NCBI GenBank assembly: GCA_009733575.1
Contig: ML769532.1
Coordinates: 1-38,579 of the forward strand
DNA: 38,579 nt
Reading direction: 5' to 3'
Source: Gymnopus androsaceus JB14
Lineage: Eukaryota; Basidiomycota; Agaricomycetes; Agaricales; Omphalotaceae
Shown: positions 19,152-29,999 of the stretch, in pieces
How positions within the stretch are numbered: the stretch's first letter is position 1
Layout: every line of letters starts with the position of its first letter
The notes under the pieces: generated by a model
The model's input: only the letters and a program-made list of their open reading frames with translations
Database searches by the model: none
Told to the model about the DNA's origin: nothing
Program-made: the position numbers and the translations under genes

Positions 19152-20920
19152 TCAACGTACTGGCGACAACACACCATTTGTCTCAAATTTCATCGGCATT
19201 GAACGCCGGTCCCTTTGCCTGCCAATTGGCAGTTGTTTCTTGTCTAAGTAGGAATATTCAGTGAGGACTTGGGTGCCCAGTGGGATGAGTACATGGACTA
19301 ACTGGATGTCAACTGTGACCTGTGTGCTGGGAAATGCAACGGTGCCATGGCGAATGCTGAGAGCAGTTGACTCGGGGCCTCCTCTTCCTCTGGATGAATA
19401 GAACCCTCCGTCGCTAGTCCCATGGTCATTGTCAGAGTGACGAATGTTCACTGTAGGAAAGGGATTTAGTAAGAAGTTAATCGTGCTGGGGAGAGAATAA
19501 GGAAGGGGAAAGAAACCGTACAAGAAACAAGTAGAGAGAATGTATAAACTTTAGCAAGCACCATGTTTGTCATGACTAGCAAGGCAAGATGAGGTCAAGT
19601 AGTATTCAACTTGATCATGGACTGGACTTACCAAAAGAAAATCCGATGCTGCTCTCATTGAAGAAAGCTATAGTAATGGTTTGAGCCAAAAGGGACAAAA
19701 GATTGCATTCCACTGTCCAAACGATGATTTGACGGAAGCGTCTGATAAAAAGGAAAATTAAAACAGACACCTGAGGGGATTCAGGGCCAAATACCGTGGA
19801 GCATGGTAACTGGCTTGGTTTTGTTGTGTTTTGTGTCGCTTGATTCGGAAACGGAGGTCAAGGTAGTAAATCATCGAGCTGGTGATCAAGACATCGGCGC
19901 CTCTAGTGAATATTTAGCCCTAGTACTTGTAGATTTTAATGGAGAACAAACAGCTTACACAGAGCCCCCCAACCATACCCAAGCCACGGGTCTGGTGATT
20001 GATCAGCAGTTAAGCTAATTCATGAAGGCAGGTCCTGCACTCACAGGAGGAGGCGGAGATCTGAGATCAGTTTGTGTGTTGCTAGAATATTTACTTGCCA
20101 GCAAATGGTACCTGCGGATATTTAAGGATATTAACATGTTTTTTAGAGGAAGAGAGGTGAAATCCCCCTACACCAGCCCAATATGGAGAGACATCCTATC
20201 ACTCCAGGCAATATCCAGTTCTTTTTCATGGTCATTGTCCAAAGTCGCCACGCATAGAAGAGCTGCACTGTGAGACCACACGTTGCACTGCAAACGGACC
20301 ATTAGCGTTAGCACTGTAACAAAGAATGCAGCAGCTATACAATAAGAAAGGTTCAACGACGACCGCCCAAGGGATGAACGCCATAGCGGCGGGATCTGAA
20401 GAGCGAAGGTGGTTACTTAGTAAGTTACCAATAAAATGGATCCTAGACTCACTCGCGTAGTTTGCGACAGCCCAGTCATAACTCCAGACACCTGCCAGTG
20501 TAATAATATCAGTCGGTGCGAAGCTCAGATTCGTGGAATGGTGCCGACCAGTTGCAATGGTGTCACCAATGCACAAGCTGACACACAGAATTACGAGTGA
20601 TCTGAGCCACCATGTATCATTGGGGAACTTTGAGAAATAGATCCATGCTGGTGAAAGGTTTCGTGTGAGTAGTACCGCGAATATGAGAATCAGTATATTC
20701 AAGCACTCACCGGCAGAAAGTACGATACCCATTGTTAGATACTGTAATAACGTACTTGAGCCCAATTTATGAGATTAGAGCCAAGTTTTACAAACCGAAA
20801 AGTAGTTGCTGACAACCTGATGATCTGTTAGCTTCCTCATATTTAGATTCACTTGAGACCCACTACTCCTCCAACCGAAATATTGATCTGGGCCTGCTCG
20901 GCTGGAGAAAGCCCTGACAT
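19152..20920 (-). CDS. DUF6534-type multi-pass membrane protein, copy C (multi-exon)
   Basis: ATG at 20918-20920 gives MSGLSPAEQAQINISVGG, then a donor. Next are TLLQYLTMGIVLSAG before GTGAGT (about 20709-20760); AWIYFSKFPNDTWWLRSLVI with LCVSLCIGDTIATG (about 20555-20650); GVWSYDWAVANYA (about 20455-20495); DPAAMAFIPWAVVVEPFLL (about 20340-20395); VQLFYAWRLWTMTMKKNW with ILPGVIGCLSILGWCRG (about 20168-20273); GADVLITSSMIYYLDLRFRI (about 19840-19900); RRFRQIIVWTVECNLLSLLA with QTITIAFFNESSIGFSFG (about 19635-19745); and a C-terminal exon with RHSDNDHGTSDGGFYSSRG and VLTEYSYLDKKQLPIG running to the stop at 19152. The order and hydrophobic pattern match the DUF6534 family. It is separate from the tandem pair and lies on the other side of the RPL37/LAS17 island, so it reflects an older duplication. 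Exon borders are estimates. Confidence 0.73.
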
Positions 20921-21602
20921 GGTGAAGTTTCTGCTGTTGGGGAGAATAGTGAGCTGTTGGGCGGGATGTACTAAAAGGATGATAGATGAAACTTATAGAA
21001 AAGGTATGTAATAAACTTATTATTCGGTGCAGAAGGACTTTTAGGTCATCGATACACCATTTTCGCTGTGACCCTGCGTACATTAACTTGTGGCGGTACT
21101 GTCGGCAATTCAGCGGCAATTGCACCAAAGCGCCGAGGAGTGACTAAGCTGCACCGCCACACTCTGCCCTTGTCAGTGCTGTTGCGCCTTGGTTGCGCCC
21201 ATTTTTATCAGGCCTATATAAACAAAAATGTCAATTTTTTGATACCAATCGGTCCAAAATTTGAGGATGCAGGTCCTGGCAAGACAGATTTTCCAAATTC
21301 ACGTTACAAAAGGAAATACATATGTGAGCCGAATCTCAAAAATCTGACCTGCCAGGACCTAAACGCGCCAAAAAGAGCCAAAAAGTGAGTAAATTAGATG
21401 ACACACCTTAGGCACTCCAAAATTAAATCCGCGATAAGCTAGCAGAGCGTGCTTATCAGAGGATAAGCTAAGCATGGCCTGAGAGTCGGCAGCGCATGCT
21501 TAAGCGCTCTCATCCTTTTGGAGTTGACTCTCATAGCCGTCGCTCCTATATCAATTAATTTGAACCTTTCTACACTCTTTTTTTGCTACCACGGTTTTCT
21601 CT
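20921..21602. other. Spacer with two short inverted-repeat structures
   Basis: At about 21270-21360, GGTCCTGGCAAGACAGATTT is mirrored by the reverse complement of AAATCTGACCTGCCAGGACC. At about 21413-21526, ACTCCAAAA is mirrored by TTTTGGAGT around a run of AAGC-type palindromes (GATAAGC, GCTTATC). These could be small nonautonomous elements or the 5' terminal region of the retroelement that follows. No gene is seen. Confidence 0.5.
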
Positions 21603-22990
21603 ATGGTTTCCTTCACTTTGAGACCCAATTCGACCTTTCTACCTCATGACATTTTGTTGGACGATCCTGCACGCAGACCTAAAATGCACAGGACTCAGAA
21701 TATTATTGCCAGTCTCAAAAGACTCACTCTGGGTGTCCGTATTAAGGCCAACTTCGACATTGCGGCACGCAATGATGCTCGTATCATGAAGAAACTCACA
21801 GCTGCCAAAGGTGACCCCGAATTGGATGCCAAATCAGTCATATCCATTCTGGACCAGGAATTTCATTTGGTCAGACGGGACCAGGACCTCTTCTGGAGCT
21901 TTAAACCGCTCCTCAACATTATTTCTATCGGAATCATGAACGATATGAACGAAACCGATAGGATTGATGAAGAAACTCGGGTCAGACTCACTTCTAAGCA
22001 GCAGGATGCCCAACACATTGCTACTGCTGCCCTCACTCGCGAACCAGATGTCGTCCTCTCCTCCATTGATCCTACAGCTGCCCCGACCGCAGTTTTCCTG
22101 GAGATAATGCTCCTCACCGCCAAACACAAGCATAACATTCCCTTTCAGTGTTTTCTCCCCTCCAACCTTGCATGGATCAACGCTAACATCGCATTGATTC
22201 CCACTATCAAGCTATCCCACATCATGGACAAACCCATCATTTTGAATACAGCCGAATTGCTAAAGAAACTAATGGCGGCAGGCAAGCCAGTTGACGAGCC
22301 AACGTTCACTTTCCAACAATTCCAGAACACCTCAGATTTTTATTACCAATTCATGGTAACGCGGTATGCTGATGGTGCCCTTGCCTCATGCCCACTGTTC
22401 TTCGCCAAACACTTTGCATTCTTCCTCTATCACAAAGACTCCGAGGAATTTTTCCGAATTTGGAAATTCCAGGAAGAGAGGCTGCGTAGCGCCCACCTCC
22501 AATGGGATACACAATATGCACAACCTGCATATGATACAGCTTGGACCCAGGTTCAGGCTATATCGGATGCAGAGATGCTTTTAGCAAAGCAATTGCGCAG
22601 CTTTGCTCTGCCATCCTCTTCTTCGAACAAACATCAGATTAAGCCCTATATCCGCGACAACCCTTCCCCTTCCAACTCAGCGTCCTTTCTGGAGGGCAGC
22701 AAGGTTGGCCCCAGACCTTGCTGCCTCAGCTGCGGCCTCCAGGGGCACAAGCTCAGTGACCGGGGTACGCACGGAAAATTTCCTTTTGCCAAATTGGTCA
22801 ACGGACAACTCCTCTCACCCAACAACACAGTCATTTGTGTTCCGTTCAACTGCTGGGGTAAATGCCAAAAGGGCTGCCATCCCTCTTCCCACATCTGCTC
22901 TCTATGCTGAGGCTCCCACTATGCCCACGACGCCTCCTGCCCAATGTTGGCTTGATTCTTTCTTCAGACCCGGCTCTCTTCTGTTCCATG
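21603..22990 (+). pseudogene. Gag-like ORF of a DIRS-like retroelement
   Basis: From ATG 21603 the frame is open for 435 codons. It ends in a cysteine-rich zinc-knuckle region (CCLSCGLQGHKLSDRG, then CWGKCQKGCHPSSHICSLC). A TGA at 22908-22910 interrupts the knuckle: the frame continues GSHYAHDASCPML and stops again at 22951-22953. Coding then passes to another frame, the RT frame. The final Cys/His motif lies on both sides of the stop, so the stop is secondary. The protein would package element RNA; that role is inferred from its position and the knuckle. Confidence 0.75.
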
Positions 22991-23526
22991 ACTTCTCCCC
23001 GACTATAATCCCCCATTACCCGCTTATTAATTCAACGCCGTTCAAAAACGAGCTATTTGAAAGAATCATCACCCCATACAACATTAATGCTTTCTTCATC
23101 GAACTGGCAATCTACGGTCTATCTGACCGCTATTTTATTTTACTTGACTACCTCAGAAACGGTTTCCCTCTCGGCAATGTTCCTGTCCTCACCGAGACTA
23201 TTATTATACCCAATCACTTCTCAGTCACTAAGCACCCAATAGCCATGCAAAAGTACATTGAAGAGGAATCAATGGCGGGTCGCATGGCAGGCCCTTTCTC
23301 CAAACAACAAGTTGAGTGGATACTCCGTGGACCGTTCGTGGCTTCACCACTCATTGTAGCAGAATCGACACAGGGACCGGACCAGCTGCCAAAGCTGAGG
23401 GTCTGCCACAACTTGTCCAAGGAAGGGAAAGACTTGTGTGGCAGAACAACCCCATCTGTCAACTCTTACGTTCAAAAGGAGTTGTTCCCCACTACATTTG
23501 ATTCAGCCAGCGATGTTGCAGAATTT

Positions 23527-23847
23527 GTGAGTTTACCCTGTTCTATAAATTTTTATCTCCATTTTCTTGCTCGGCCAACTGGTCGCAGCTCTATCCTTAC
23601 CACGGTGCTGGTATTGATTCCTTTGCTTGGCCAACTGGCCGCAGCTCTATCCCTACCACGATAGTGGTACTGTCCTATTCGCTCAGCCAACTGGCTGCAG
23701 CTCTATCTTTACCATTGGTGGTGGTACTGCGCCGGACCAACTGGTCCTGGTTTCATGCTTGTTTGGCCAACTGGCTATAGCTCCTTCATGTTATAACTGC
23801 CCCAACTGGAAGTCATAAATACTAAACATTTTTTTTTCAATCTAAAG
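23527..23847 (+). repeat. Intron with minisatellite repeats inside the RT gene
   Basis: The gap starts GTGAGT and ends CTAAAG between codons that join in phase 0 (VAEF then IIYAPPG). About 23560-23815 contains roughly four or five degenerate copies of a unit of about 60 bp built on GGCCAACTGG, GCAGCTCTATC and TACCA followed by GTGGTACTG. Confidence 0.72.
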
Positions 23848-24113
23848 ATTATTTATGCTCCGCCAGGTACTCAGGCATGTACCATGGACATCATCAAGTT
23901 CCACTGGACTGTCCCGGTCAACCCTAACCACAAGCAATTCCTTGTTGTCTGTGATGAAAAGGGCGAGTTCTGGATTGACATGTGCGACTGTTTCAGATGG
24001 GCAGGCGCCAGCAGCTGTTCTGGAATGATCTCCGCCGCCATCCGAGACATCTTATTTGCCAAAGGTGTCTTCCCTATAGCCAAGATTGAGGACGACTTGG
24101 CAGTCTTCCGTGT

Positions 24114-25530
24114 TGTTAGAACCGTGCTAGTTTGGTATACTAGATACTATAAGTAATACTTATAGTAGTTGAAATAAATGTATTGAATTGTCTATTCAGT
24201 TAATAGACAATGTCGAGGGTGTACCGTTGTGTGCAGACCTCAAATGGTAACGTTGTTGAGCTGATATAGAGCTCAGAGATTAGATAATAAGTGATTATTG
24301 TGGTAATGGGTACAACAATAGTGAATATATATGCGCCTATATGCGGTTGCAAAAGGTATGATTGGCGTTAACAGAATGTATCGTCGAGTTTCGGTCACGT
24401 GCCGAGGTGTTTAACGCGTTAAAATGGCTTACATGCGTTGGTACGCGTCGTTGATGGTAAATTAAAGAGTTACCAACAGTTATTAGTAGTTAAAAGTATT
24501 CGGGAATACAAATGGGTCGCGAGTACGAGTATCAAGGTGGTTAACGATGGTGTAGGAAACGGTACTACGGACAAAAGGGGACGTCGGGACAACGTCCTTA
24601 ATGGGCCTTATTCACGAGGCCGGATTAGTATTGAACTAATCTCGTAAGGTACGTTAATTATGGGTTGCCGTAATTACGTGAGGTGTTAACGGATTCGCGA
24701 CGAGATGGTTAGTTGTCATTTAATGGTACTGAGGATGAGGTATCGTCTGTAGGTTGCTCGGGGGCAACGTTGAGGGGAATAGCTAGTAGAAGATTCATTG
24801 AGACGAGGTCTAAATCTAACGGTATCAACTGGTTTAGATTAGTTGATGTTGTTAGATACGTAAATTACGTATTGCCGTAATGATGCGATGTACTGACGGT
24901 TGGCGACGAGACAATTAGTCGTCTACTAGTTGTACTGAGAACGACGAGTTGTCTGTAGGTTGCTCGAGAGCAATGTCGATGATAGCTATAAGCAAAGGAG
25001 TCGTTGATATGACGTCCAAATCTAACGGTATAAATCGAGTTAGATTAGTGTTACGCTAATTAGTAATTAGGCACGCTGATTGCGGGACGCGATCAAGATC
25101 AAATTTAAGGGATCCATGAGTTATATTGATTGACGTCAAAGCGTAGTTACGGAGCGTCGAGGATGCTCTATGTGTAAGTAAATGGAAATTAACAAGAAAG
25201 ACGAGATATGTAGCGAGACGGTAAGTAAGCAAAATAGTAGAACTGGGGTCAGAGAGCCCAGTTCCCGCTGCTTTTATAGCAGTCCGGATTTCTAAATACG
25301 GACGTAATTACAGTACGTAGTTACGGTATATTCGAGAACGTTCCGTTAGCCTTAGTTACGGCTAAACGGCACAGGTAATTACGGTATCGATGCGTCGTAA
25401 TAGTGTTTTGACGCGTCGTACTGGTACTTTGACGCGTTATAGAGCGTTTCGTGGACTATCCACGCGTTAGTAAGTGTAGTAAGTGTAGTATAGTATAGAA
25501 TGGGAAAAACAACGGGGCCGGGCCGTAACA
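24114..25530. mobile_element. Solo LTR of about 1.4 kb inserted in the RT gene
   Basis: It begins TGTTAGAACC and ends GGCCGTAACA, so its ends are TG...CA with TGTTA/TAACA inverted. The flanks are CGTGT (24109-24113) and CATGT (25531-25535), a 5-bp target duplication with one mismatch. Removing the insert and one copy restores the reading V-F-R-V-P-L-N-P exactly. No coding region or second LTR is present, so it is the product of LTR-LTR recombination. The size and ends suit a Gypsy-type LTR; the superfamily is inferred. Confidence 0.85.
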
Positions 25531-26576
25531 CATGTACCCCTCAACCCTGACGCAGACCCAGTCAATTTCGAATACGCTTACAACCAAGAGGCAGTCCTCG
25601 AATCAATCAATCCACTTGGTACTCCTTTCCACCCTCCCCAGAAGAAAGGCGACCCTTTCTTCATCGATATCTTCATATACATAGGCTTACTCTGGGACAT
25701 ACCCCTTAAACGTGTCAGCCTCCCAGAAGAAAAATGACTCAAATATCTCCACCGCATTAGAGTTTTCCTTGCGAAATTTGGTCCAAAATCAGCACTGATA
25801 TCTCTACCCATCGCCGACCCCAACGGTCCACTGATCTTCGTTCCACTTCTCACCGATACCAGCAAACCCTCCCCTGACCCCAAACAGCAGAGAGCCCCAC
25901 TCAACCAGGTCAAAAAAATCCATGGCACTCTCTGTTACACCACATTCGTTCACACCAAAGGACATTCTCACCTCCCCGCGATATCCAACTTTATGGCTTC
26001 CTACCGAGGACGAGAACTCGAGCTGGGAAAGTTCCTGACCACTGCTCTTGTAAAAGAGCTGATTTGGTGGTCAGATAGACTTGAGAATCCCCTCATCTAT
26101 TGCCAGTTAAGGCCCCGAGGCCCACTCATCAATCTCGAAATATACGCGGATGCATCCACTGATTGGGGGATTGGCTTCTGGATCCAGGGCTACTGGGCAG
26201 CCTTCTGGCTGACAGATGCTTGGAAGATCGAGGGACGCGATATCTGCTGGCTTGAGACAGTCGCTATCGAACTCGTCATATATTTCCTCGAAGCAATGGG
26301 CTTCCATAACGCTTACTTCTTAATTCACTCCAATAACCAGGGCACAATTGGGGCAATGCTAAAGCAGCGTAGCCCCAATTGATGGATCAAGCTTTCTGTC
26401 TGCCGCACATTTGCAACCCTTTCTTCCCTTTTGATCAAACCGAAACTTGTATATATTGCTACTGCTGACAATCCCGCCAACTCTCTGTTGAGGGGTATAA
26501 TGGGTCCAGATGAAACCCAATTACCATACACTATCCTACTACCTGATGAACTCGTCGAGGCTATTATTCGTGTCTA

Positions 26577-26883
26577 GCTATAGTTTGCCATTGTACCAAT
26601 TACATCTGGACATTTGAGATACTTACATAATCAATCACTTCTTGAACTTGAACCGCCATCTGCACTAGTCCCAACTACCATGCCACCACAGAGCCACGGA
26701 GCTGGCACAGGAGACTTTTATGTCTCTACCATCTCCTTTTGCAACCACTTTGGATCCTCATTGACACCACAACTGCCAAATCCACCGCCTCCTATAAAAA
26801 CCATTCCCAACCCAACAAATCACCGCCCTCTTTCTTTATTCAGCCGTTCATTCATCTGCCACAGCTGATTCCGCTAAGCCTTT
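26577..26883 (+). other. Retroelement 3' region, unassigned
   Basis: One frame is open from 26614 to 26868 (84 codons, proline-rich), but no tyrosine recombinase or other known domain is visible. It may be the element's 3' untranslated or terminal-repeat region. Confidence 0.4.
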
Positions 26884-26969
26884 GCCAAATATCCCGATAA
26901 GTGTCGGAAGACGTTTTGCAATTTGACCCGATAAAATCAAAGAAAAAAAAATTTGCTCCAGGACACTTT

Positions 26970-27324
26970 CAGTGTTGGCAAGGTCATACGACGGGCATCA
27001 AAGTCAATGACAGGCAGAGGAATACAGTCACGGGCATGTTTTTATGACTTGCCTTTGGACTGTTTGTCCCAATTTGTGGAATGAATGGAATGCTGTACTG
27101 CCTAGGCCCTGGTCCATGATGATGAAAGCAGTTGACCTTCGAGTGTGGGAAATTCGCGCTTATCAGCGCTTAGCTTGGGCTAAAGTCAGGTCCCACGCAT
27201 AGGCACTCATGGGCGCCAATCAAGGGCAAAGTCAAGTCACTTTTCATCCATATTGATGGGCAATGACTAGTCATCAAAAAATGACTATGACTTTTGCCCA
27301 TTGCCCACAGCCCATCCAACACTG
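26970..27324. mobile_element. hAT-type MITE nested in the left arm of the foldback element
   Basis: The ends are CAGTGTTGG and CCAACACTG. It interrupts the left arm exactly where the right arm reads CAGGACACTATTTGCC without a break. The flanks CACTTT (26964-26969) and CACTATTT (27325-27332) look like an 8-bp TSD in which one copy lost two bases. 355 bp, noncoding. Confidence 0.78.
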
Positions 27325-27599
27325 CACTATTTGCCAAATATTCTGGTGGGGGTGGATCATCCTCGGGTGCTGCTGCCATTTGATCGGCACAACAGCAAAC
27401 TTGTGGATTCTGTTCCCACCCTTCCCAGGGCGCTTATTTGCTTGTTTTGATAAATATTTGGCATATTAACTAGCTTCTGACTCTTTTGCTAAATATTTGG
27501 CATAATTAATACTGCTTTCAAAAGTGGCGGGATCTGTGCACATGCCCGCCCACCGGCAACCATATCATTGGGCGCTTATGGGCGCTTATTTCCCGAAAA

Positions 27600-28600
27600 A
27601 AGTCGGTCATTGGGCTGCATAAATCTTCAAAAAATCATAAAAAATGTCGAAAATATTCAGGGATGCATTGATGCATACTGGCACTCAATTTGCATATGGT
27701 ACAGGATTTTTTTGCAAAATATCTCAATCACACAATACTGGGGGCATGTACCCGGCCTCTGTCACTTACTTTCCCACGAAAAAAAAACCAAAAAAAAATA
27801 GGCTACTGGGCTTAATAAATCATGAAAAAATCATGAAAAACCTCGAAAATATTCAGGGGTGCATTGATGCACACCATTGCTTGATTTAAATATGGTACAG
27901 GATCTTTTGCAAAATATCTTGATCACACTATACGGCCTCTGTCACTTACTTTCCCACGGAAAAAAAAAACCAAAAAAATAAGTTACTAGGCTTGATAAAC
28001 ATGAAAAAAACATGAAAAGCCTCGAAAATATTCAGGGGTGCATTGATGCACACCATTGCTTAATTTAAATATGTTACAGGATCTTTTGCAAAACATCTTG
28101 ATCACACTATATTGAGGGGCACATACAGTGGCTGCCAAAATCAATGTCACCCCCCCAATTTAGTTGCCTATTCAGTAGCCCATTCAGTAGGTCACGTGGG
28201 GTGACATCGGTTTTGGCAGCCACTGTACCTGGCATCTGGCACTTATTTTCCTGTGAAAAAAAAAAAAACATAGGTTACTGGGCTTGATAAATCATGATAA
28301 ATATTGAAAATATTCAGGGGTGCCTTGATGCACACCAGTGCTTAATTCAAATATGGTACAGAATCACCTGTAAAAGATTTTGATCATACTATATTGGGGG
28401 GCCATACCTGGCACTTATTTTCCCATCAAAAAAAAACAACAAAAAACAGTTACTAGCTCTAGGCTTGATAAATCATGAAAGAATCATGAAAAATCTCGAA
28501 AATATTTGGGGGTGCATTGGTGCACACCAATCATTAGTTTACATATAGTACAGGATCTTTTGCAAAAGATCTTGATCATACTATATTGGGGGCACATACC
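27600..28600 (-). repeat. Left-arm tandem array, about five units
   Basis: Each unit carries, in order: ACTGGGCTTGATAAATCATG, a short ATGAAAAA repeat, TCGAAAATATTCAGGGGTGC, ATTGATGCACACCA, a TATGGTACAGGATCTTTTGC block, TTGATCACACTAT, GGGGGCATGTACC, TGTCACTTACTTTCCC and an A-rich run. Units start near 27610, 27800, 27985, 28270 and 28450, with a period of about 170-190 bp (one lengthened by a nested MITE). Confidence 0.8.
28126..28225. mobile_element. 100-bp Tc1/mariner-like MITE
   Basis: The ends are CAGTGGCTGCCAAAA and its exact reverse complement, flanked by TA on both sides (28124-28125 and 28226-28227). Sister units of the array read CATACCTGGCA without the insert, so the empty site is present in the window. 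Confidence 0.88.
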
Positions 28601-29999
28601 TGAAGTCCCACAGTATATCCTGGGTGAAGTTTGATTGTCAGATTATAGATTTGCATTTGGATGATCATTTTGTAAATTTCTCATTCACAAATGTGGATAC
28701 ATTCATGAATACTTTAGTAAAAAAGAACTGGATATAGGTAATATGGTGTACTAAGGAGAGGGCAGTTAAGCATATGTAAAGAACCATACAACATGTGGCC
28801 CACTGAATATTGAGATCTTCCAATGTTGGTGCTACTTCTGGGGTAAAATAGGGTATCTCAAACATTGCCTTCACATTTAGTTTTCTTTTACTTTACCTGC
28901 TGCACACTGTTTGATGGTTCACAGTAAAGCATACAGTTGTACCTATAACTGTACAATCATGATATGACTACAGCCAATATGTATATGGTGACAGTTTATG
29001 GTTATGGCAAGCTGCCCTGCTGGAGGTTGGCATTCAGATGATGATTCACACAAATGGAAATTCACTATACAAATCTCGAATGTGGATATAGTATTATATT
29101 CATGAATATTCACAAACATTACTCATCTCTAGAGTACTCCGAGCTAATAGCTCAATAGTATTAGTAACTGACACTAATAACTTGGAGTTACTAGTTTACT
29201 TACTAGTAATTTGTACAGGTAACTCGGAGTTACTAGGACTAACAATATTAGTTACTACTGGTAAAGTAAGTAAGCATTAGTAGCTCCAAGCTACTACTTC
29301 TTGGCACTACAACTATGGCAGTACTCATAACTGAGTTATATCAGTATTCATAGCCTGGGTACTACTATGCCACCAAGTTATGACACCTTACTGATTCAGA
29401 GTCAAAACTAACTCAGTGGTAGTAGTAATGAGTTATAAGTACTGTTATACTAATACTAATCTCGGAGCTACTACAGCAGTATACCTAATTAATACTTTAC
29501 TACTAATAGTAACTACTGACTCTGAGTCAGTAGCACAGTGATGCTAGTTATACTAATTGCTAGTAGGTCAGTATTTGGTACTGGATAGTTGATTTACTGT
29601 TACCAATTACTACTACTATACAATGTTGATTGATACACCATACCTTTTGACTGTGATCCTCATAACAAATTTTGAATTGATCACTGCACAGTATAGCTGC
29701 ATGACCCAAATAAAACTTTCCACTCAGGGTCCCAAGATTGCTATTTTAGGACACTTTTGGGGGAGTTAGTATCAAACAGAATTGCTTCAAGTTTTTTTTG
29801 CCTCACTGTAGACCCTCTGTGACCCAATCAAAATTGGTATAGTACTTCCTTACAAGTGCTAATAGTCAGGGATCCACATTGTAACCCATAAGATATGGCT
29901 TATGATTACATAACCATACTGTAAATGGTGTACAAAAGGATAATTTTAATGGCTATATTCATACAGTTGTTGTACAAGTACCCCATACAGTGAGAATTT
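28601..29999. other. Central spacer of the foldback element
   Basis: No coding region is recognised. From about 29130 to 29640 the sequence is very rich in short complementary words (AGTTACTA, TAGTAACT, CTCGGAG, GAGTACTC), which could fold extensively. The rest is AT-rich and unremarkable. Confidence 0.55.

Larger units (their letters stand above)
22944..26576 (+). pseudogene. Reverse transcriptase and RNase H of a DIRS-like retroelement, broken
   Basis: Part 1 (22944-23526) reads WLDSFFRPGSLLFHDFSP and on to the RT fingers, RMAGPFSKQQVEWILRGPF with LRVCHNLSKEG. After an intron-like gap (23527-23847) part 2 (23848-24113) holds TMDIIKFHWTVPVNPNHK with the first catalytic Asp, ISAAIRDILFAKGVFPI, and KIEDDLAVFR in place of YxDD. 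A solo LTR (24114-25530) splits the frame; it resumes at 25536 as VPLNPDADPVNFEYAYN. The RNase H segment includes YADASTDWGIGFWIQGYWAA, GRDICWLETVAIELVIYF and HSNNQGTIGAM, ending at 26576. Two in-frame TGA codons interrupt it, near 25735 (after SLPEEK) and at about 26380 (after RSPN). This is the RT/RNase H type I know from agaricomycete DIRS/Ngaro-like elements. No tyrosine recombinase is visible downstream, so that class assignment rests on the RT alone. Confidence 0.78.

Noticed and set aside
21270..21360. Inverted repeat as a transcription terminator or riboswitch
   Set aside because: Eukaryotic context and imperfect arms; more likely a small repeat-derived structure.
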